A stretch of 64,000 nt of DNA from Anisakis pegreffii (taxonomy: Eukaryota > Nematoda > Chromadorea > Rhabditida > Anisakidae), in NCBI GenBank assembly GCA_035041965.1, contig JAPYMA010000983.1:1-64000 (forward strand), read 5' to 3'. Shown here one piece after another: positions 40,467 to 54,977 of the stretch. Below the pieces are notes generated by a model. It had not been told where the DNA came from. It searched no databases and was given only the letters and a program-made list of their open reading frames with translations. The translations under genes and the position numbers were made by a program. Position 1 is the stretch's first letter, and each line of letters opens with the position of its first letter.

Positions 40467-41044
40467 TTACAGTTGAAAAGTAATGGAATTTGCATAAACT
40501 TGATGTGATGGAGTTGAACTGAGATGTGGATGGGATTTAGCATTAGAACAGTTGTCTTTTGATGGGGATTGCGGAACATTCGGTGGATCATCATAATCTG
40601 GTGCTGGAATCGTGAACACATCCTCAGACAACACCGGTCGACGAGGAGTAGCAGGCAGCGAATTTTTAACACACTACAAATTGCAGGTATTTGACGCTGG
40701 TTTCAGCAAAACTGATAAACAGTAATACTGTTAATAGTTTTTAAAAAACAACAATAACAATAATAGTAATGATACAAGAAACGAAAATGATAATTATAGT
40801 GCATGAGAAATTCGATGAGGATATAACTGAAAGAAAGTCGATGATATATTGCAATGAAATGTTAACCAGGAAAAAATCTTACGAAGTGTAATTATCGAAA
40901 GCTTACTTTATAGAAGCCAAGACGTCCTCGGGTTGGAATGAATTCAAGACCAGATATCCGAGGTCTTGGAATTTCGGTGGGTTGTAAATTGCAGAAATTT
41001 TCGCGTCTTGCACTGCTACTAATACTAGTACTATTGCTAGTCAT
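40467..41044 (-). CDS. Uncharacterised 114-residue protein (two exons)
   Basis: Exon 1 (41044-40907) begins MTSNSTSISSSARREN just 9 bases after the acceptor TTTCAATTTTAG, as in a trans-spliced nematode start. It contains the segment IPRPRISGLEFIPTRGRLGF. A GTAAGC donor joins it in phase 0 to exon 2 (40673-40467, acceptor TTTGTAG), which encodes LPATPRRPVLSEDVFTIPAP followed by an acidic DYDDPP motif and a Ser/His-rich end. The protein has no signal peptide or membrane segment and looks largely disordered. The first exon has a good start context and both exons fit in phase, so I consider it real, but I recognise no family. It lies downstream of glutathione synthetase on the same strand, 1.6 kb away. 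Confidence 0.6.
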
Positions 41045-42655
41045 CCTTCGGAATTCTAAAATTGAAAGCGAAATGATCATTAACGAACAATTCAAAAACA
41101 AAACAGTTCATGTGAAGTTATTCTTGTGCTGTTCTATCAGCTGTTCCCAGCTTAAAACAAAGCAAAGCACCTGCGAAGTTGACATTCGATGCATATCCAA
41201 GAGTCATATGCATATTTATATTTCATCAAAATCAGAACATTTATTAATGAATAGTAATAACCAAAATGAATAAAAACAAAGCAGCAACAGTAATCTGTAA
41301 CAGATAAACTTAGTATGACTAAACAGATCAATGAAGACGTTCGTTTCCATGTAACGCTCTTATCAGTAGAGAATAGCACAGGTTTGAATTGCTAACATGC
41401 AATGCAAACTGATAAGCGAATATTATCTTTGCATTAAGCATGAAGTAGAATGTCTTCACTTTTTAATAATAATAATAATAACAACAAATAATGAGAAATT
41501 AATAACGATGCTAAAATAATTGATTGTGTTGTTCTATAAGCACATAATAAATCAAAGTTTCAAGCTGTTCTATCACATCATAATTCAGTACATTCTTCAA
41601 ACATTCATGCTAGAGCTATTTATTGCTGTAATGAAATTATGACAATAAATTCATAGAGTGGTAGTTAACAAGGCTGTGCTGCTGCTAAAAATTAATGAAA
41701 AGTTAACAACATTCTTCAGATATTTATGGTAGAGCTAGTTATTGCTATTATGAAATTAAGATAGTAAATTCAGAAAGTGGTAGTTAACAATGCTGTGCTG
41801 CTGCTGATAAGAATTAATGAAAAATTAACGATCAGTTTAAACAATGAAAAATAAAATTTATATTACGAAGTACGATGAGTGCATAAAGAATTTTATTGGA
41901 AACAATGAACAAATAATATCAACAACAATGATCAAAATTCATAAGCAAAATGCATAAAATAATAAAAATAAAAGAATCAATAAAGAGCTAACTCATATGC
42001 ATATCAAGATGACAAATCTTTTCGAATACGTGGCGAGGTTCTGGAATCCAGCTCAAAACAATATGCCGTTTATTTTAGAGACGATCCATGGCGCAAAATT
42101 TTGCTTCACAAAATCAGTTTCAAAATTAGCTGAGTCAACGTGTTTCTGGCCAAACGAACTAAATTACGTGATTTCTAGAATTCAGCAGAATTTCCCAAGT
42201 CTCACTTCTTAAGATGATGGATGCCATATGATGCAGAAAAAAATCACTGAAATTTCACTTCAGAGAAAAAAAACAATTAGTCTTTTTGATAGATCGCTGA
42301 ATCAAATTGATCGTTATTTTGCTTTTCAGTCAAAACTATACGATTCTGAACGGGTGACGAGCAACTGCCCACTAGTGAACGAAAACTGAAAACTGAAGTC
42401 AAAACTATTCTGAAATCTTAAAATCGCCCACTACTGCGCTTAAGGCGAACGAAAACTGAATGCAGAAAACAATTTGTTTTCATCAGCAAATCGTTGTTTC
42501 CAGATGAACTAAAGGTAACTCTTTCTCAAATGCAATTTGTACTTGTCAGGGCTTTGTTTTTTTTTTGCAAAAACCAAAATGTCATCCAGATACGTAATAA
42601 GTTTATCACATTTGATGAAGAGGCACCTAAAGCAGTATCAAAGTGAAAAGTGAAC
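41045..42655. other. Spacer with a tandem duplication
   Basis: Lies between the 114-aa gene and the end of glutathione synthetase. It contains the 119-bp tandem duplication at 41590-41830 and two similar stretches around ACTGAAAACTGAA/GAACGAAAACTGAA at 42380-42460. No coding exon recognised. Confidence 0.55.
41590..41830. repeat. Tandem duplication, two units of about 119 bp
   Basis: The unit at 41590-41708 begins ACATTCTTCA and includes TAGAGCTA-TTATTGCT and GTGGTAGTTAACAA-GCTGTG. It is repeated at 41709-41830 with scattered substitutions and a small insertion near the end. The divergence suggests an older duplication. Confidence 0.8.
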
Positions 42656-45210
42656 CTAAATTAATAAAGGACTATCAATAACAGCTGCACCAATCGCTAC
42701 GCCACCTTTATCGACATGTTCACATTTACTTCGAATGATGTGTCCTTTCGAGATATTCATCATTATGCGTTCATCTTTACATCCTTTCATTTTCATTTCA
42801 CCATATAAACAACCGTAAACACCCAATTCTCCAACAATATTACTCAACTCAACCGACTCAAACGGCCGAATCAAATAATTCTGAAACACAATGATGGTAT
42901 CATTTATAGCAAGAAAAAAAGTAATAATAATAATTTCAATAGTAATAGGTGAACCTTAACAACCATAGGTCGTATTCGTTCCATGAGAATGTGTGCAGCA
43001 CGTTCTGATAAATTCATCCGCTTTAGTTTTGTTGAGACTTCATCTCCGTAATAATTTCCACCACCACCCTCCAGTTGCGGTTTCAACACGAATCGTTCTG
43101 GATGTTCTATAGCCTTCTAAGAAGGATCACATTTTTCATAAACACCTTTCATACTCAAAACATTGCACATTTCATTTTGAACACATCAATTCACCTTTAC
43201 AATCTCTTGCGTTGATACATCATCATTCTCTAATCCCCATAATCCAGCGAAAGTTGCTCGAATCCGAACACAGTCCGATTTTGATTCTGCTAAAAATTTT
43301 TCCAGCTGACCCTCTTCAGCCAACACCTTTAAATAGTTCAATATCTTGAACCTGTTCAACCCTTTATCTGTGATATTAATAATAATAATAACAATAATAA
43401 TAATATTAATAAAACAGAAAATGACCTGCTGTATTTTTTTAGTGTTAGCCAACTGTAAGCCGATCCAAGGACATTTGACCGCAGTGGATAATTCAATCTG
43501 AAGTCTTGCATTCCATTCCAGTTCAGACGGATAATTACTTGGTGAATAACCGGCACGAAAGTATACAATCGTGATACACTCGTTTTTGTCCAATAACAAT
43601 TCATAACCACTCGTACCTCCCAATGTTAATCTTTAATAGCACACTGTACATTTTATAATAATAACACTAATATTGCTGTTATGGCACGAAACCAATTTAG
43701 AAATGAGTGCAATCAATTAAAGAATAACTACCTATGAGCACATTCAGTTAAGGTAAGGCGAACGCATTTAGCTCGTCTTGCACTCAACTTGTCGATACGA
43801 TATTCAACATGGCGTTGATCAAGCTGATTTTGATTCACATCCTCAACGACAAACAGAATCAACGATTTCACGTCACCAACGTCCAACCTAAAATCAAATC
43901 AATGTACACTCCCATAAAAACCAACTAATATCCCATAAAAATTGCCCCTTGCCCCATCCTCATCAAAACAACAAACAAATAACCCCAACCATGCATCAAA
44001 AATGCCCTCGGCAATTGTATCGATTGGCTGATTGGACGGTGGAAGATAATTGTCAATGATTTCATCGGATACACCCAAATCTTGTAACGTTCGTCGATGC
44101 AAACAGGATGTCATCTCACCCAGCCAACCCATACTTGCGGCAATATTGTTCACTTCGACCTGAATTAATTAATTGCTTCATTACTGTTCGCATTGCACAC
44201 TCCAGAAGTAATTAATTCACCTGTCTTAATCTGAAGTCATTACTACCCACCACTTGTTCATCACACATGTAGTCTGCTCGTTGAATCAACAAAGTTTTCG
44301 TTTGTTTCAAACCAACCTTATGAATATGCTTCAAGATTTCCACAAAATGCCTGTAAAATTACTTTCGCACTTGTTAATAATTAAGCGAATAATAATAACT
44401 CTTACTATGACTGTTATTACAGTTAAAATCCTTTAAGAAAAATAATTTTTAAAACAAGAAATATTTACGACGAAAACCTTGTGAAATCATCCGTTTTAAT
44501 GACCTCTGCATGAGCGTTAACAAGGAATTCATAATCGGACGATATCCGAAAATAGAGCAGATTTATAGCCTGTAACACATCATACGTACAAAATGCGAGG
44601 CAGTCAAACAAATTCAATGTTAAATTCGTTTTTCTCCCGCTGTGCTTCGATAATGATGGTTTAGTTATGAGCTATATCCTTCTCTGCTACGTTTCCACAA
44701 AATATGTGCTGATCGAAATAATTGATAAATAAGGAATCAAGTTCTAAGCAAAAGTTACACACCTGTTGAATGTTGACTGCTTCCTGAAACAATCTCTTCG
44801 GGAACGGAGATGGTAACAATGTGAACGGTGCTGTCTGACAAATATCACTACGATCCTTATGATCTGCAGTACGCATTACTAAGCCATGACCCTCAATTTA
44901 GCATCATTATTCGATTGCAATTCATTAATATTATTTTCACTATTCATTCAAAATAATCATTGTACACATTCACTTTTAACTATGAAAAATAATTTAATTG
45001 AACACTTGCAATAATAGTTATCATAATAACAATAATATGTCTTTGATAATATAATAATAACAACAGTGTATATGTATGAATATTTTAATGGATAAACGGT
45101 GAAAAGCGCCTTACATGTGCCCAATCTACAGCATTCTCAACCATTTTATTTAAGCTTTCTTCATCGAATTTTATTGGGAACGGATAACGACTGGCACATG
45201 TATGATCCAT
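42656..45210 (-). CDS. gss-1: Glutathione synthetase (eukaryotic type)
   Basis: Catalyses the ATP-dependent joining of gamma-glutamylcysteine and glycine, the last step of glutathione synthesis, in the cytosol as a homodimer. Ten exons: 45210-45115, 44891-44763, 44569-44478, 44350-44221, 44159-43984, 43887-43732, 43630-43426, 43326-43195, 43116-42955, 42880-42656. The total is 500 aa, near the usual 475. Family landmarks in order: [91 protein letters not shown], the Gly-rich ATP loop [27 protein letters not shown] and [17 protein letters not shown] near the C-terminus. The ATG at 45210 is the first Met after the acceptor GTTTCAG. An intron sits inside the acceptor-poor ATT repeat at 43375-43400. 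The exon 8 acceptor (TTTAAAG) is weak but gives the expected KIQQ-VLAEEG joint. Confidence 0.95.
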
Positions 45211-46262
45211 TTGTGATGCTGTTGTAGGATGTAATTGATTTAATCTGAAACTTGACCAAAACTCCAATATAAACTCTCAAAATATGTGTTGTTCATTCAT
45301 GCAAATGTTGTCATAAATGAACATTACTTTCGAGGGCAACAAACATGATGATGATGGCAAATGGTATAATATCTACTCTAAGAAATAAACAGCTCAGTTG
45401 AATGATAACAACAAAGTATCTATCTATCTATCTCATGCATTTACGACCGTATTCACAAGCTCAACTAAATCCCTCTCTCGAACGAGAACATCCTCATTAA
45501 ACTAATATTTACTGCAGCTCAGAGCCAGCTGTACCCAATCAGATCAAAACTCTATATGGTAATGGACAGTGATCTCAGCGAATTGATCGCCTGAACATTG
45601 TACACCTAAAATTACATGAATAGTCAGCATGTTCATAGAGTTAGAACGCGTAATTCATGAAATGACTTTATCTGAAATGGTGGAATAGCTGTGAAACTAA
45701 GCATTTATCGCTTGGAAAGTATAAGATTCGTTTGTAGTTCAGAACCAGATCTATTGCATGCAGTCATGAAAAAGTATGTTTACAGATGGGATATTACTAC
45801 ATCTGTTAGTCATATTTCCGATGCAGAGCGAAGAAAGCGCAGACGCAAAGTGGAATAAAACACAAATCAATACGCATTTCCTTATGGCAGCAGTATTCAC
45901 AAGAATCCATCTTGAATGAATTAGTAACGATAATTTTTTGAATTTATAAACAGTGATATTGATCATATGTAACATTATTTCTCAGTGAATTGTAACATCC
46001 GCTTGGAGCTTGAATAGCAATCAGGATGACACTTCTGAATAGAGAAAAGAGAGATAAGGTGATGAGCAAAGTTGAGAGAGAATGGAACTTTTATTTTGTA
46101 TCGAATGAATTAATTCATGTCTGAACGGAGGAAAACTTGTTTGAGAATGAATGGCAACAACTATTAAATTAGATTCCCTTCACATTTTCATTTCAATTCA
46201 TCAATTAAAATTTTTTCAGAAAGTTGTATGGAATACGCTTTTAAGAATTATTTATGTACGGA

Positions 46263-46314
<52 letters not shown>

Positions 46315-47203
46315 GTCACAAAACCACGTCTCCAATCCTGATTACTACAAGTTTTATCGTGACACTTTTTTGGCTGAGGAAACAGAATAGTTCAAGGGGG
46401 TAGAATAGTGTTGTGTTTCTACACTTAATGACAGTTGATCTAAGTATAATCAAATGTTGTGTATGAACACTCAACGGTAGTTGTTCTACTTATAGTCAAA
46501 TGTCCGGTAAGCAGTAACGTATATAAACCCGTTGCTAGTTTACGCACCTGCTGGGTGGTTTGCTACTTTTCGTTTTATGAATGAAACGTCTCAGTCCGAA
46601 TGTAGTCTCATGCAGATAAAATTACACAGGTTCCGGTCAGGATAGTTTTTTGCTTTGTTCTCCCTTCTGATTCATATTCGAATGATGGGTTTTTAAAGGG
46701 TTAATTAATCGGTGGGAATTATTTGCATGATTAAAATTTGTTGTCGTTGATAAGCCGGCACATTATATGCTATTTTTATGATCGTGTCTGATTTTAACTG
46801 ATTTCAATTCTATTTAGTGCTTTACTCGTACGAAATTATGCGTAATTACAATCCTGTAAGATTGACGAGCAGAGAGTACCTTTTTGAAAAATGCATCCTA
46901 GAACGAAATTGCATGAGTAAGTGTATTGAATGGGGATTGTGCGCAGCGTGTTGCAACGATGGACGTTGATTGGTTGAAAAATTGCATTACGAAATAGGAA
47001 AAGTACATAAAGAATGGAGGATTGACACGAGAGGGTCGAAATAGAGGTTGTGCCGAGGGAGGGGCTATGGAAGCAGAGTGCATCACTTATTGAATGTTGT
47101 AGACGAAGTGCGCGGTGAATCAGTGTCCTCGTTTCGTGCGATCCAATCAAGTCGTGTTGTTGGTCTTTGTCGGGTTATTGTTCGTTGTGCACTCTCTTGA
47201 ACA
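45211..47203. other. Divergent intergenic region, glutathione synthetase / beta-tubulin
   Basis: Both genes start outward from this 2-kb gap, so both promoters are here. It contains a (TA)n tract at 46266-46313 and two copies of a TAGTTGWTCTACTTATAGTCAAATGT-like segment (about 46430-46457 and 46480-46505). No gene recognised. Confidence 0.5.
46266..46313. repeat. (TA)n microsatellite
   Basis: About 48 bp of alternating TA, 0.9 kb upstream of the beta-tubulin start. Confidence 0.95.
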
Positions 47204-49096
<1,893 letters not shown>

Positions 49097-52061
49097 TTAT
49101 TTATTGGTTGACAATTTACTACCGACGGATCCAATCCCACTCTTTTCTAGCTTATCGAGCCCATCATTATCTATATTTCCGTATCTCCATCGTACACAAC
49201 ACCGTTTTAACTCCGTCTTAGCTGTTTATCCAATTTTCTCCTAATGCTTTTATTTATTTATTTCCGTACTGATGGATCTTCTTTATATATGTAATTCCAT
49301 TCAGTTGGCTACTTCTAACTGCAGAATAATCGATTTATCGTGAACAATCCCCCCTCTCCCCATCGCGTTCTGATTTTCCAAGTACTATTGCAGTGCTTAT
49401 GCGTTGTGATGTTCTCATTCGAGTTAAATTGCACATACACTCGAATTATATGATGATCTGCAATGATTTTTTTAAACAAATCGGAGTTGGTTGTTGTTCA
49501 TTTGAATTGCTTTTACCCATACGGGTATTATCGTCTGTTAGAGTAGATGTTCGTCGGTTTTGCTAATGATTTGCAAACATTTAATCTCTCCGCTGATCTG
49601 ATTTTATTCGATGTTTATTTACGTCTAATGATATCCTGTTTTATTGTACGGTGTTGAAGCTACGTATTAAAAGTTTTCCTCCTTTATTTTATCGTTCAAC
49701 AAATTTGGTGGATGATTTTTGTTGTTTTTATTGCAACACTCGAACTGATTCTTATTGCGCTCCCAGAACCATGTTTTGAGTTAGGACTAGTATGTTTATT
49801 CAATTGATAGCCAGGGAGTTGGTGCTGTTGTTATTCTAAGACTCGTGAAAGGCAGGGGAATGCAAGTTGGCTGGTAATTGGGACGGGTGTGTTCAACGGT
49901 CTACCTTCAGTTGGTTAATTGCTTTAGACAATCGAAGGACAGGGTAAGTGAGATGGATTCACAACATTAAAGAAACAATAGTGGTCGTGGGTCTAAGTGT
50001 CATGTTTCTTGTTCTGTTGTTGTTTCGCAGAGCGAGGGATTTTATCGTATTGTTTAGGATGAAGTAAAAGTCTAATTATTTGGTCGTGATGACGGCTGCG
50101 CTGGCGTTGTCAATACTAACGAGTATCGCAAAGCAGCAAACCGTTGTTGTGAGTGAGTGAAATTGATTTTGCAAAAAAACTGGAGCAGGGATATTACGGG
50201 GTGGAAAACATAAAAAAATAACGTAGAGAGGCTAGGAGGCATGAGCGACTTTAAAGATGCATCGGGTGTTGCAGCAGGAGTGGAATAGCAGGTAAATGTG
50301 CATGGGAGAGTAGCAAAATGAGTACGGAAAAAATGGCGAGCGAGCACTTGCCTTTACTGTCAGTCAATTGGTTTTGAATCGATAATAGCTGTTTTGCTAA
50401 AGCAAACAATGAATGTGGCGAAATGTCGGGACTTGCTGGATGTCAAAGAGGTTTGTCAAGGACCACCCTGTCAACTGGTAGCACCTCTAACGTCTTATAT
50501 ATACCTACATTTTTATATGGAGTCAATGTTTGTACACGTGCATCGTATAAAATTTGTTTGAGTGTGTTCTTAGAACAATAATTATTGGAACGGATAAATG
50601 TGTGCGATGCATGCAAGCGTGCATGTTTCAACGAAGAAATTATTGGATGAGTGCTGCTGATGCTGTTGCTGTTGCTGCTATTGCAAATAAAAAGGGCAAG
50701 CAAACGGGTAATTTGATGGAGTAGTGTGCACGCACGCACCACTGTGTTCTTTAGAGTTGGGTCGACTAAGCAGCAAGATGACAAAATAAGTAGGATTAGT
50801 AGAGGCTAGGGCCAGCTTGGTACGAAAGGCCCCAATTGAAATTTCGCAACAGTCATTGATTGTGGTGATGTATTGAAAGAAGAGCAGAAAAAAGAAACGA
50901 GCCAGTGATGCGAAGGGGCCGGATGAATTAACGAGACTGCAGAAGGCTTGCAAACGAGCGAGCCGACAATGCAAATAAATCGAATGCATTATGCGTTCTG
51001 GTTGCTGGTGCGTTATTGTTATATGCCATCGTGTTCGTTGTGCGTATGTAGAGCATAAGGAGTATAAATAAAGTACGGGACCAGTGAGTGATATTTATTT
51101 ACTGCGTATGGCTTGGATCGATGATACGTTTTCATCATACATCATCCAAAAGGCTGCTGATGATGCTGCTACTGCTGAGTGCTGAGCGCTGTAGAAGTGA
51201 ATGATAAGGTGCCAGTTGAATTGCATTAAAACTGCATGCAGAGAAGATAATGTAGGCTTATATGCAACTTATGTTATCTCTAGTGTTCTTATCCTCTAAG
51301 CTCAACTTCTACGGTGCTCAGCTAGCTCCGATTGATGCTCCTACAGTAGCAACAACAACGACACCAATCCGAAACCATAGTAAATGGTACATGCAGGTTC
51401 GAGTTGAAACAACGAATTACTCATAATTAGCTGCAACAGCTTAACTCATTTAAAAATCATTTCTATTATTACAAACGTATAATTTCGATGGCAAATTAGT
51501 GTGAAATTGTTTCGAATAGCAGTTTTTGACTCGTCCTTTACATCATTTGTATGTTTAAGAACTTTTCGATAGCTTGCGGATGTTCAGTTGTAGGATTAGT
51601 AGAGGATTGGAATGAATTTATTTATCTAGATGCTGATATTGGCGATTAAACAAGGTGTTTAGCAAAAATACGCCACAGTAGCAGCATCACTTAGCCAGCC
51701 GGGTGTAGTCAAACGAGGCTTTGATGATGACATGTAGATTGACGAAAACATTAGTTTATGCACGTGATCAGTGATGGATTGGATCGTTTACCTTTCACAT
51801 ACTGGCAGTATGCCTTGGATGAATTCAGTTTCAATTTGCACTCGTCAGTGTGCACATAGATATTTTAGTAATGATGCAAATGGATTATTATTCAACAAGT
51901 GACACAGCTGTTGATGTTTGTAGTATGTAAATGGTTGTTTTGTTGATAGTGGTATTCGAAAGAGTTGTATTCGTTGTTCTGTTCTCGTTTGCGAGAAGTT
52001 CGCGTTGTTGTGTTGCTTATCAATGAATGATTGAATATTAAACGAATCGCAGTCAGCAGCT
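49097..52061. other. Intergenic region between beta-tubulin and SOSS-B
   Basis: The beta-tubulin 3' UTR should occupy the left part. Minus-strand open frames at 50072-50989 are rich in Ser, Leu and Cys and show no family resemblance. An imperfect inverted repeat lies at about 51150-51355. No other gene recognised. Confidence 0.55.
51150..51355. repeat. Imperfect long inverted repeat
   Basis: The left arm contains GCTGAGCGCTGTAGAAGTGA and the right arm CAACTTCTACGGTGCTCAGC, near-complements. Outer (GCTGCTACTG / CAGTAGCAAC) and inner (AGATAATGTA / TATGTTATCT) segments also pair. The fold would span about 200 nt with bulges. It could be a palindromic transposable element remnant or a structured RNA. 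Confidence 0.4.
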
Positions 52062-53086
52062 ATGTCGAACGATGTGTCGGGTCGTGTTACTTCAATTGCT
52101 CAACTGGTAGCTGGAATGAAAAATTTGAATGTTACTTTCATCGTAATTGATGTTGGTCAGTGTTAATTACTTTTTTATTTGTCTACTTACGTTATCATGT
52201 ACTGGTCAAGGAAAGTTGAAATTTGCATTGAAAGCTTGACTGTTTTGATAGCGCTTCATGAATTTTCAGACTCAGTGTTTTTTTTTCTCGTTCTTCTTTT
52301 CTGTTGGTTTCCAGGAGCGTCACGTCGAACGCAACAAGGACACGATATTCGGACAGTACGAGTGGCCGATCCAAGCGGTTCAATTTTAATGTGTGTTTGG
52401 GATACAGTCGCTGAGGTGATTCGCTCAGGGGAAATATGGCGTTTAAGGTAATACGAATAGTTGAATGGTGTTGGTGAAGATGTGCGCTGATACGGTGAAC
52501 ACTAAAAGAAGTGCTTTTCAGGAATGGTTATACGAGTGTGTTTCGAGGTGCGCTAGGTTTGTCGTGCGGTAAAGCTGGGGACTTGATGAAAATCGGCGAG
52601 TTCTTTATGGTGTTCTCAGAAGTACCAAATATGAGTGAATATAGCCCTGAGTTGGCTGCGAAATATCCAATGCCAAGGAAGGGATCACCGGGTGATGAGA
52701 ATGGAAACGGTGGTGGAGGAGGTATTGATCAGTCGTCGTCAAGTTCAGGACTGGGTGGAGGTGCAACGAATACAACGGGGGGATTAGGAGTATGTTCAGG
52801 TGGAGTAACTGCTCAACCAAGCTCAACATCGGCGACATTAGGTGGCGGCTCTCAACAATCTGCTAGCGCTTTGCAATCGTGTTCATCGGCGAGTGGAGTG
52901 GGTGCAGGCTCAGCGTTATCGTCAAGAAACGTTGCTGGTACGAATATGAGTGTGACGGGTTTTGTAAATAATGCTGGTGCTATTGCAAGTGCAGGTGCAG
53001 CAACTCGAAGAGCATTTCAGTCAGGGTTCTGTCGATCGGATGATCAGCATCCACGTACCGCCAAGCTGTCTCGTGTATCAATGTAG
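52062..53086 (+). CDS. SOSS complex subunit B / NABP single-strand DNA-binding protein
   Basis: Sensor of single-stranded DNA, part of the SOSS complex that works with INTS3 in double-strand break repair. Exons: 52062-52155, 52315-52447, 52522-53086; 263 aa. The N-terminal OB fold (about residues 10-115) shows [55 protein letters not shown] and [20 protein letters not shown], matching the human SOSSB1/2 order throughout. The second half is a low-complexity Gly/Ser/Ala tail with few charged residues until the final [20 protein letters not shown]. It is longer than the OB fold itself, as in vertebrate members whose tails are also disordered. Splice phases (1, then 2) are consistent. No neighbouring gene suggests an operon. 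Confidence 0.92.
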
Positions 53087-53608
53087 CAATCTAATTTTTG
53101 ATAATCACTCAAATTCTTTCAAGAAGTTCTTCGTTGAATCCATTGATTATCTCATTCGTTCACTTTATTGATTAACACGCAAGCTTACAATCTTACATTC
53201 ACTTACCCAACCTTAAAACATAAGCGTCCCGAGCATTTCACATGATAGAATAAATTTTTAAAAATTCCCATTGGGCCATCTGCAGTCTAATTCTGAATAA
53301 TTCATTTCGTTGTGTGCTTGTAATTGTTTGTTCTATTCATTATATTTGTCATTGTGTTTACTGTTACGATTATCATTGATATTGCTGTTATCAGTATTAA
53401 CATTACTGTCGTTATTGCTAAAATTACTCTTTATTTCTTGCGCAATTGAATAATAATTCGTATGATTGGTTAAGTCATTATTCTGCAATTATCTGAGATT
53501 TAAAACTTCTCATTAGTTTATCAATCTCGGGTTTTTCATATTTCTCCAAACGTCAACAAACTTCTCACTTCTTTCGTCTGTGGATATTTGCAGTATCTGT
53601 TCTTTTCA

Positions 53609-53610
<2 letters not shown>

Positions 53611-53682
<72 letters not shown>

Positions 53683-53690
53683 GTTATAAT
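53611..53690. repeat. (TTA)n microsatellite
   Basis: About 80 bp of TTA/ATT triplets with one C interruption; the Tyr-run open frame there is an artefact. Confidence 0.95.
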
Positions 53691-54104
53691 AACTGTTATT
53701 GCCGTTGTTCGGTACAGGTATTAAGATTGTTTTTCAAGATTACGGGTACATTTACGTTGGATTATGATGATGATCTTATCGATTTGTTGCGCTATCGAAT
53801 CACTCATCAGAAGAGTGTTCGGCTGGTTCAGGATGAGGCTTTATTGATTTTTGATGTATATTGGATACTCTTCAAGAGCGTCGTGTAATGTTTGTTGTTC
53901 GATATTGTGATTGTTAAAATTTGAAATGAATTTGTCAAGAAGCGTATGGATTTTGTGTGACATACATAAATTGTTTGTTTGAGAAGTGGCAACAAATGAC
54001 CGAAAATATTGAATGAATAAATTTCTTTTGAAAATGATGAGTTGAACCCAATAAGTGTGTTCTTTATGAATCGATTCTTCCGCATTCAAGTCCAACTCTA
54101 CCTA

Positions 54105-54180
54105 CTAAACTCCACATCGATTTGCTAACACACTGTACAACAAAACACTTTCACATCATCATCATCATATTGAATGGATT
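54105..54180 (-). repeat. Dispersed repeat, copy next to the tRNA-like head
   Basis: The minus-strand block contains ATGATGATGATG, AAAGTGTTTTGT, TGTACAG and TTAGCAAATCGATGTGGAG. The same blocks in the same order occur at 55229-55320, with two small indels. Confidence 0.6.
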
Positions 54181-54202
54181 TTGTAAGTGTGTAGGTTGTG
54201 AA

Positions 54203-54345
54203 GCAAAAACTAAAACTGGAGTGAACATGCTGCAGCAGCAGGAAGACTGTTCATAACCAACCGCCCTTCTGGGCGTCGAACCAATCATCCCTAGTCTTAT
54301 GTCTAGAAGCGCTAACCACTGAGCCAATTGCAAATGGCTGAGGCG
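54203..54345 (-). ncRNA. tRNA-derived Pol III element (SINE head or tRNA pseudogene)
   Basis: Read on the minus strand it has a good A box (TGGCTCAGTGG, 54326-54316) and, 33 nt later, a good B box (GGTTCGACGCC, 54282-54272). The D arm nearly pairs (GCTC/GCGC with one mismatch). An anticodon-like arm pairs TCTAG with CTAGG, but around an 8-nt loop. T-arm and acceptor pairing are poor. Downstream of the B box there is a small hairpin (GGGCG...CGCCC on the plus strand) and T4-T5 runs at about 54218-54203 that could terminate Pol III. It is therefore not a working tRNA but looks transcribable. The stretch further downstream (to about 54105) is related to a second segment at 55229-55320. Confidence 0.55.
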
Positions 54346-54977
54346 AGTCAAAAAACTGATATTGTTGCGGTCGCGTGCGTATGCCAATGTGCACACAGAC
54401 GACGTTTTGCGAAGCAACAATTTACATATGACGACATTGAGACGTGCGATTATTGGGGAATTCAGTGATATTTTTACAATTATTAAAGAAGATGTCGATT
54501 CGTTTACGAAGCATGAATATGTGCAGTTAACAAATATCGTATGATCATCATCTATTCGCATGATTAACAGTGGACAGCTTCGTGTGATCTATAATTGTTA
54601 CGCGATAACGCAAATCATAATGAAAGTAGCGATCGTTTGTTTATCATCAATAATTATTTGGGTATTTGAGTCAATCAGCAATTTGTCTATATGCAGCTGA
54701 GCATTCCAGATGTTCTCTTGAATGGTTCTTTAGAACGTCTTGATTGTGAATTATTGCATCATTTTGAAGTACTTAACAAAGTGGTTGATTCACATTCTAT
54801 CGTTTCACTTATTATCCGATCGTTTCAGTAGCAGAAGAAAGCGATTTGCAGAATGTTCAGCTAGCTGTCTTGCGAACTGAATTTTAGACTAGAAGCATGC
54901 TTACCGATCTCGTTGAAATGTATGTGATTTACTCAAGAAATCGTGTTTTATTCGATAATTAAAGTGTTGATCAGAGA

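Larger units (their letters stand above)
53087..54977. other. Intergenic region upstream of BRF1
   Basis: Holds the (TTA)n tract at 53611-53690 and the tRNA-like element at 54203-54345 on the minus strand. A frame at 53730-53888 has some coding character (DYDDDLIDLLRYRITHQK) but no start, partner exon or known family, so it is not called as a gene. Confidence 0.5.

Noticed and set aside
50072..50989. Three overlapping minus-strand frames of 91-113 residues
   Set aside because: Biased Ser/Leu/Cys composition, no domain, no splice logic; likely antisense to transcribed spacer or chance.
53730..53888. Possible exon (DYDDDLIDLLRYRITHQK)
   Set aside because: Coding-like locally, but the frame has no start, convincing acceptor or partner exon, and it abuts a TTA microsatellite.
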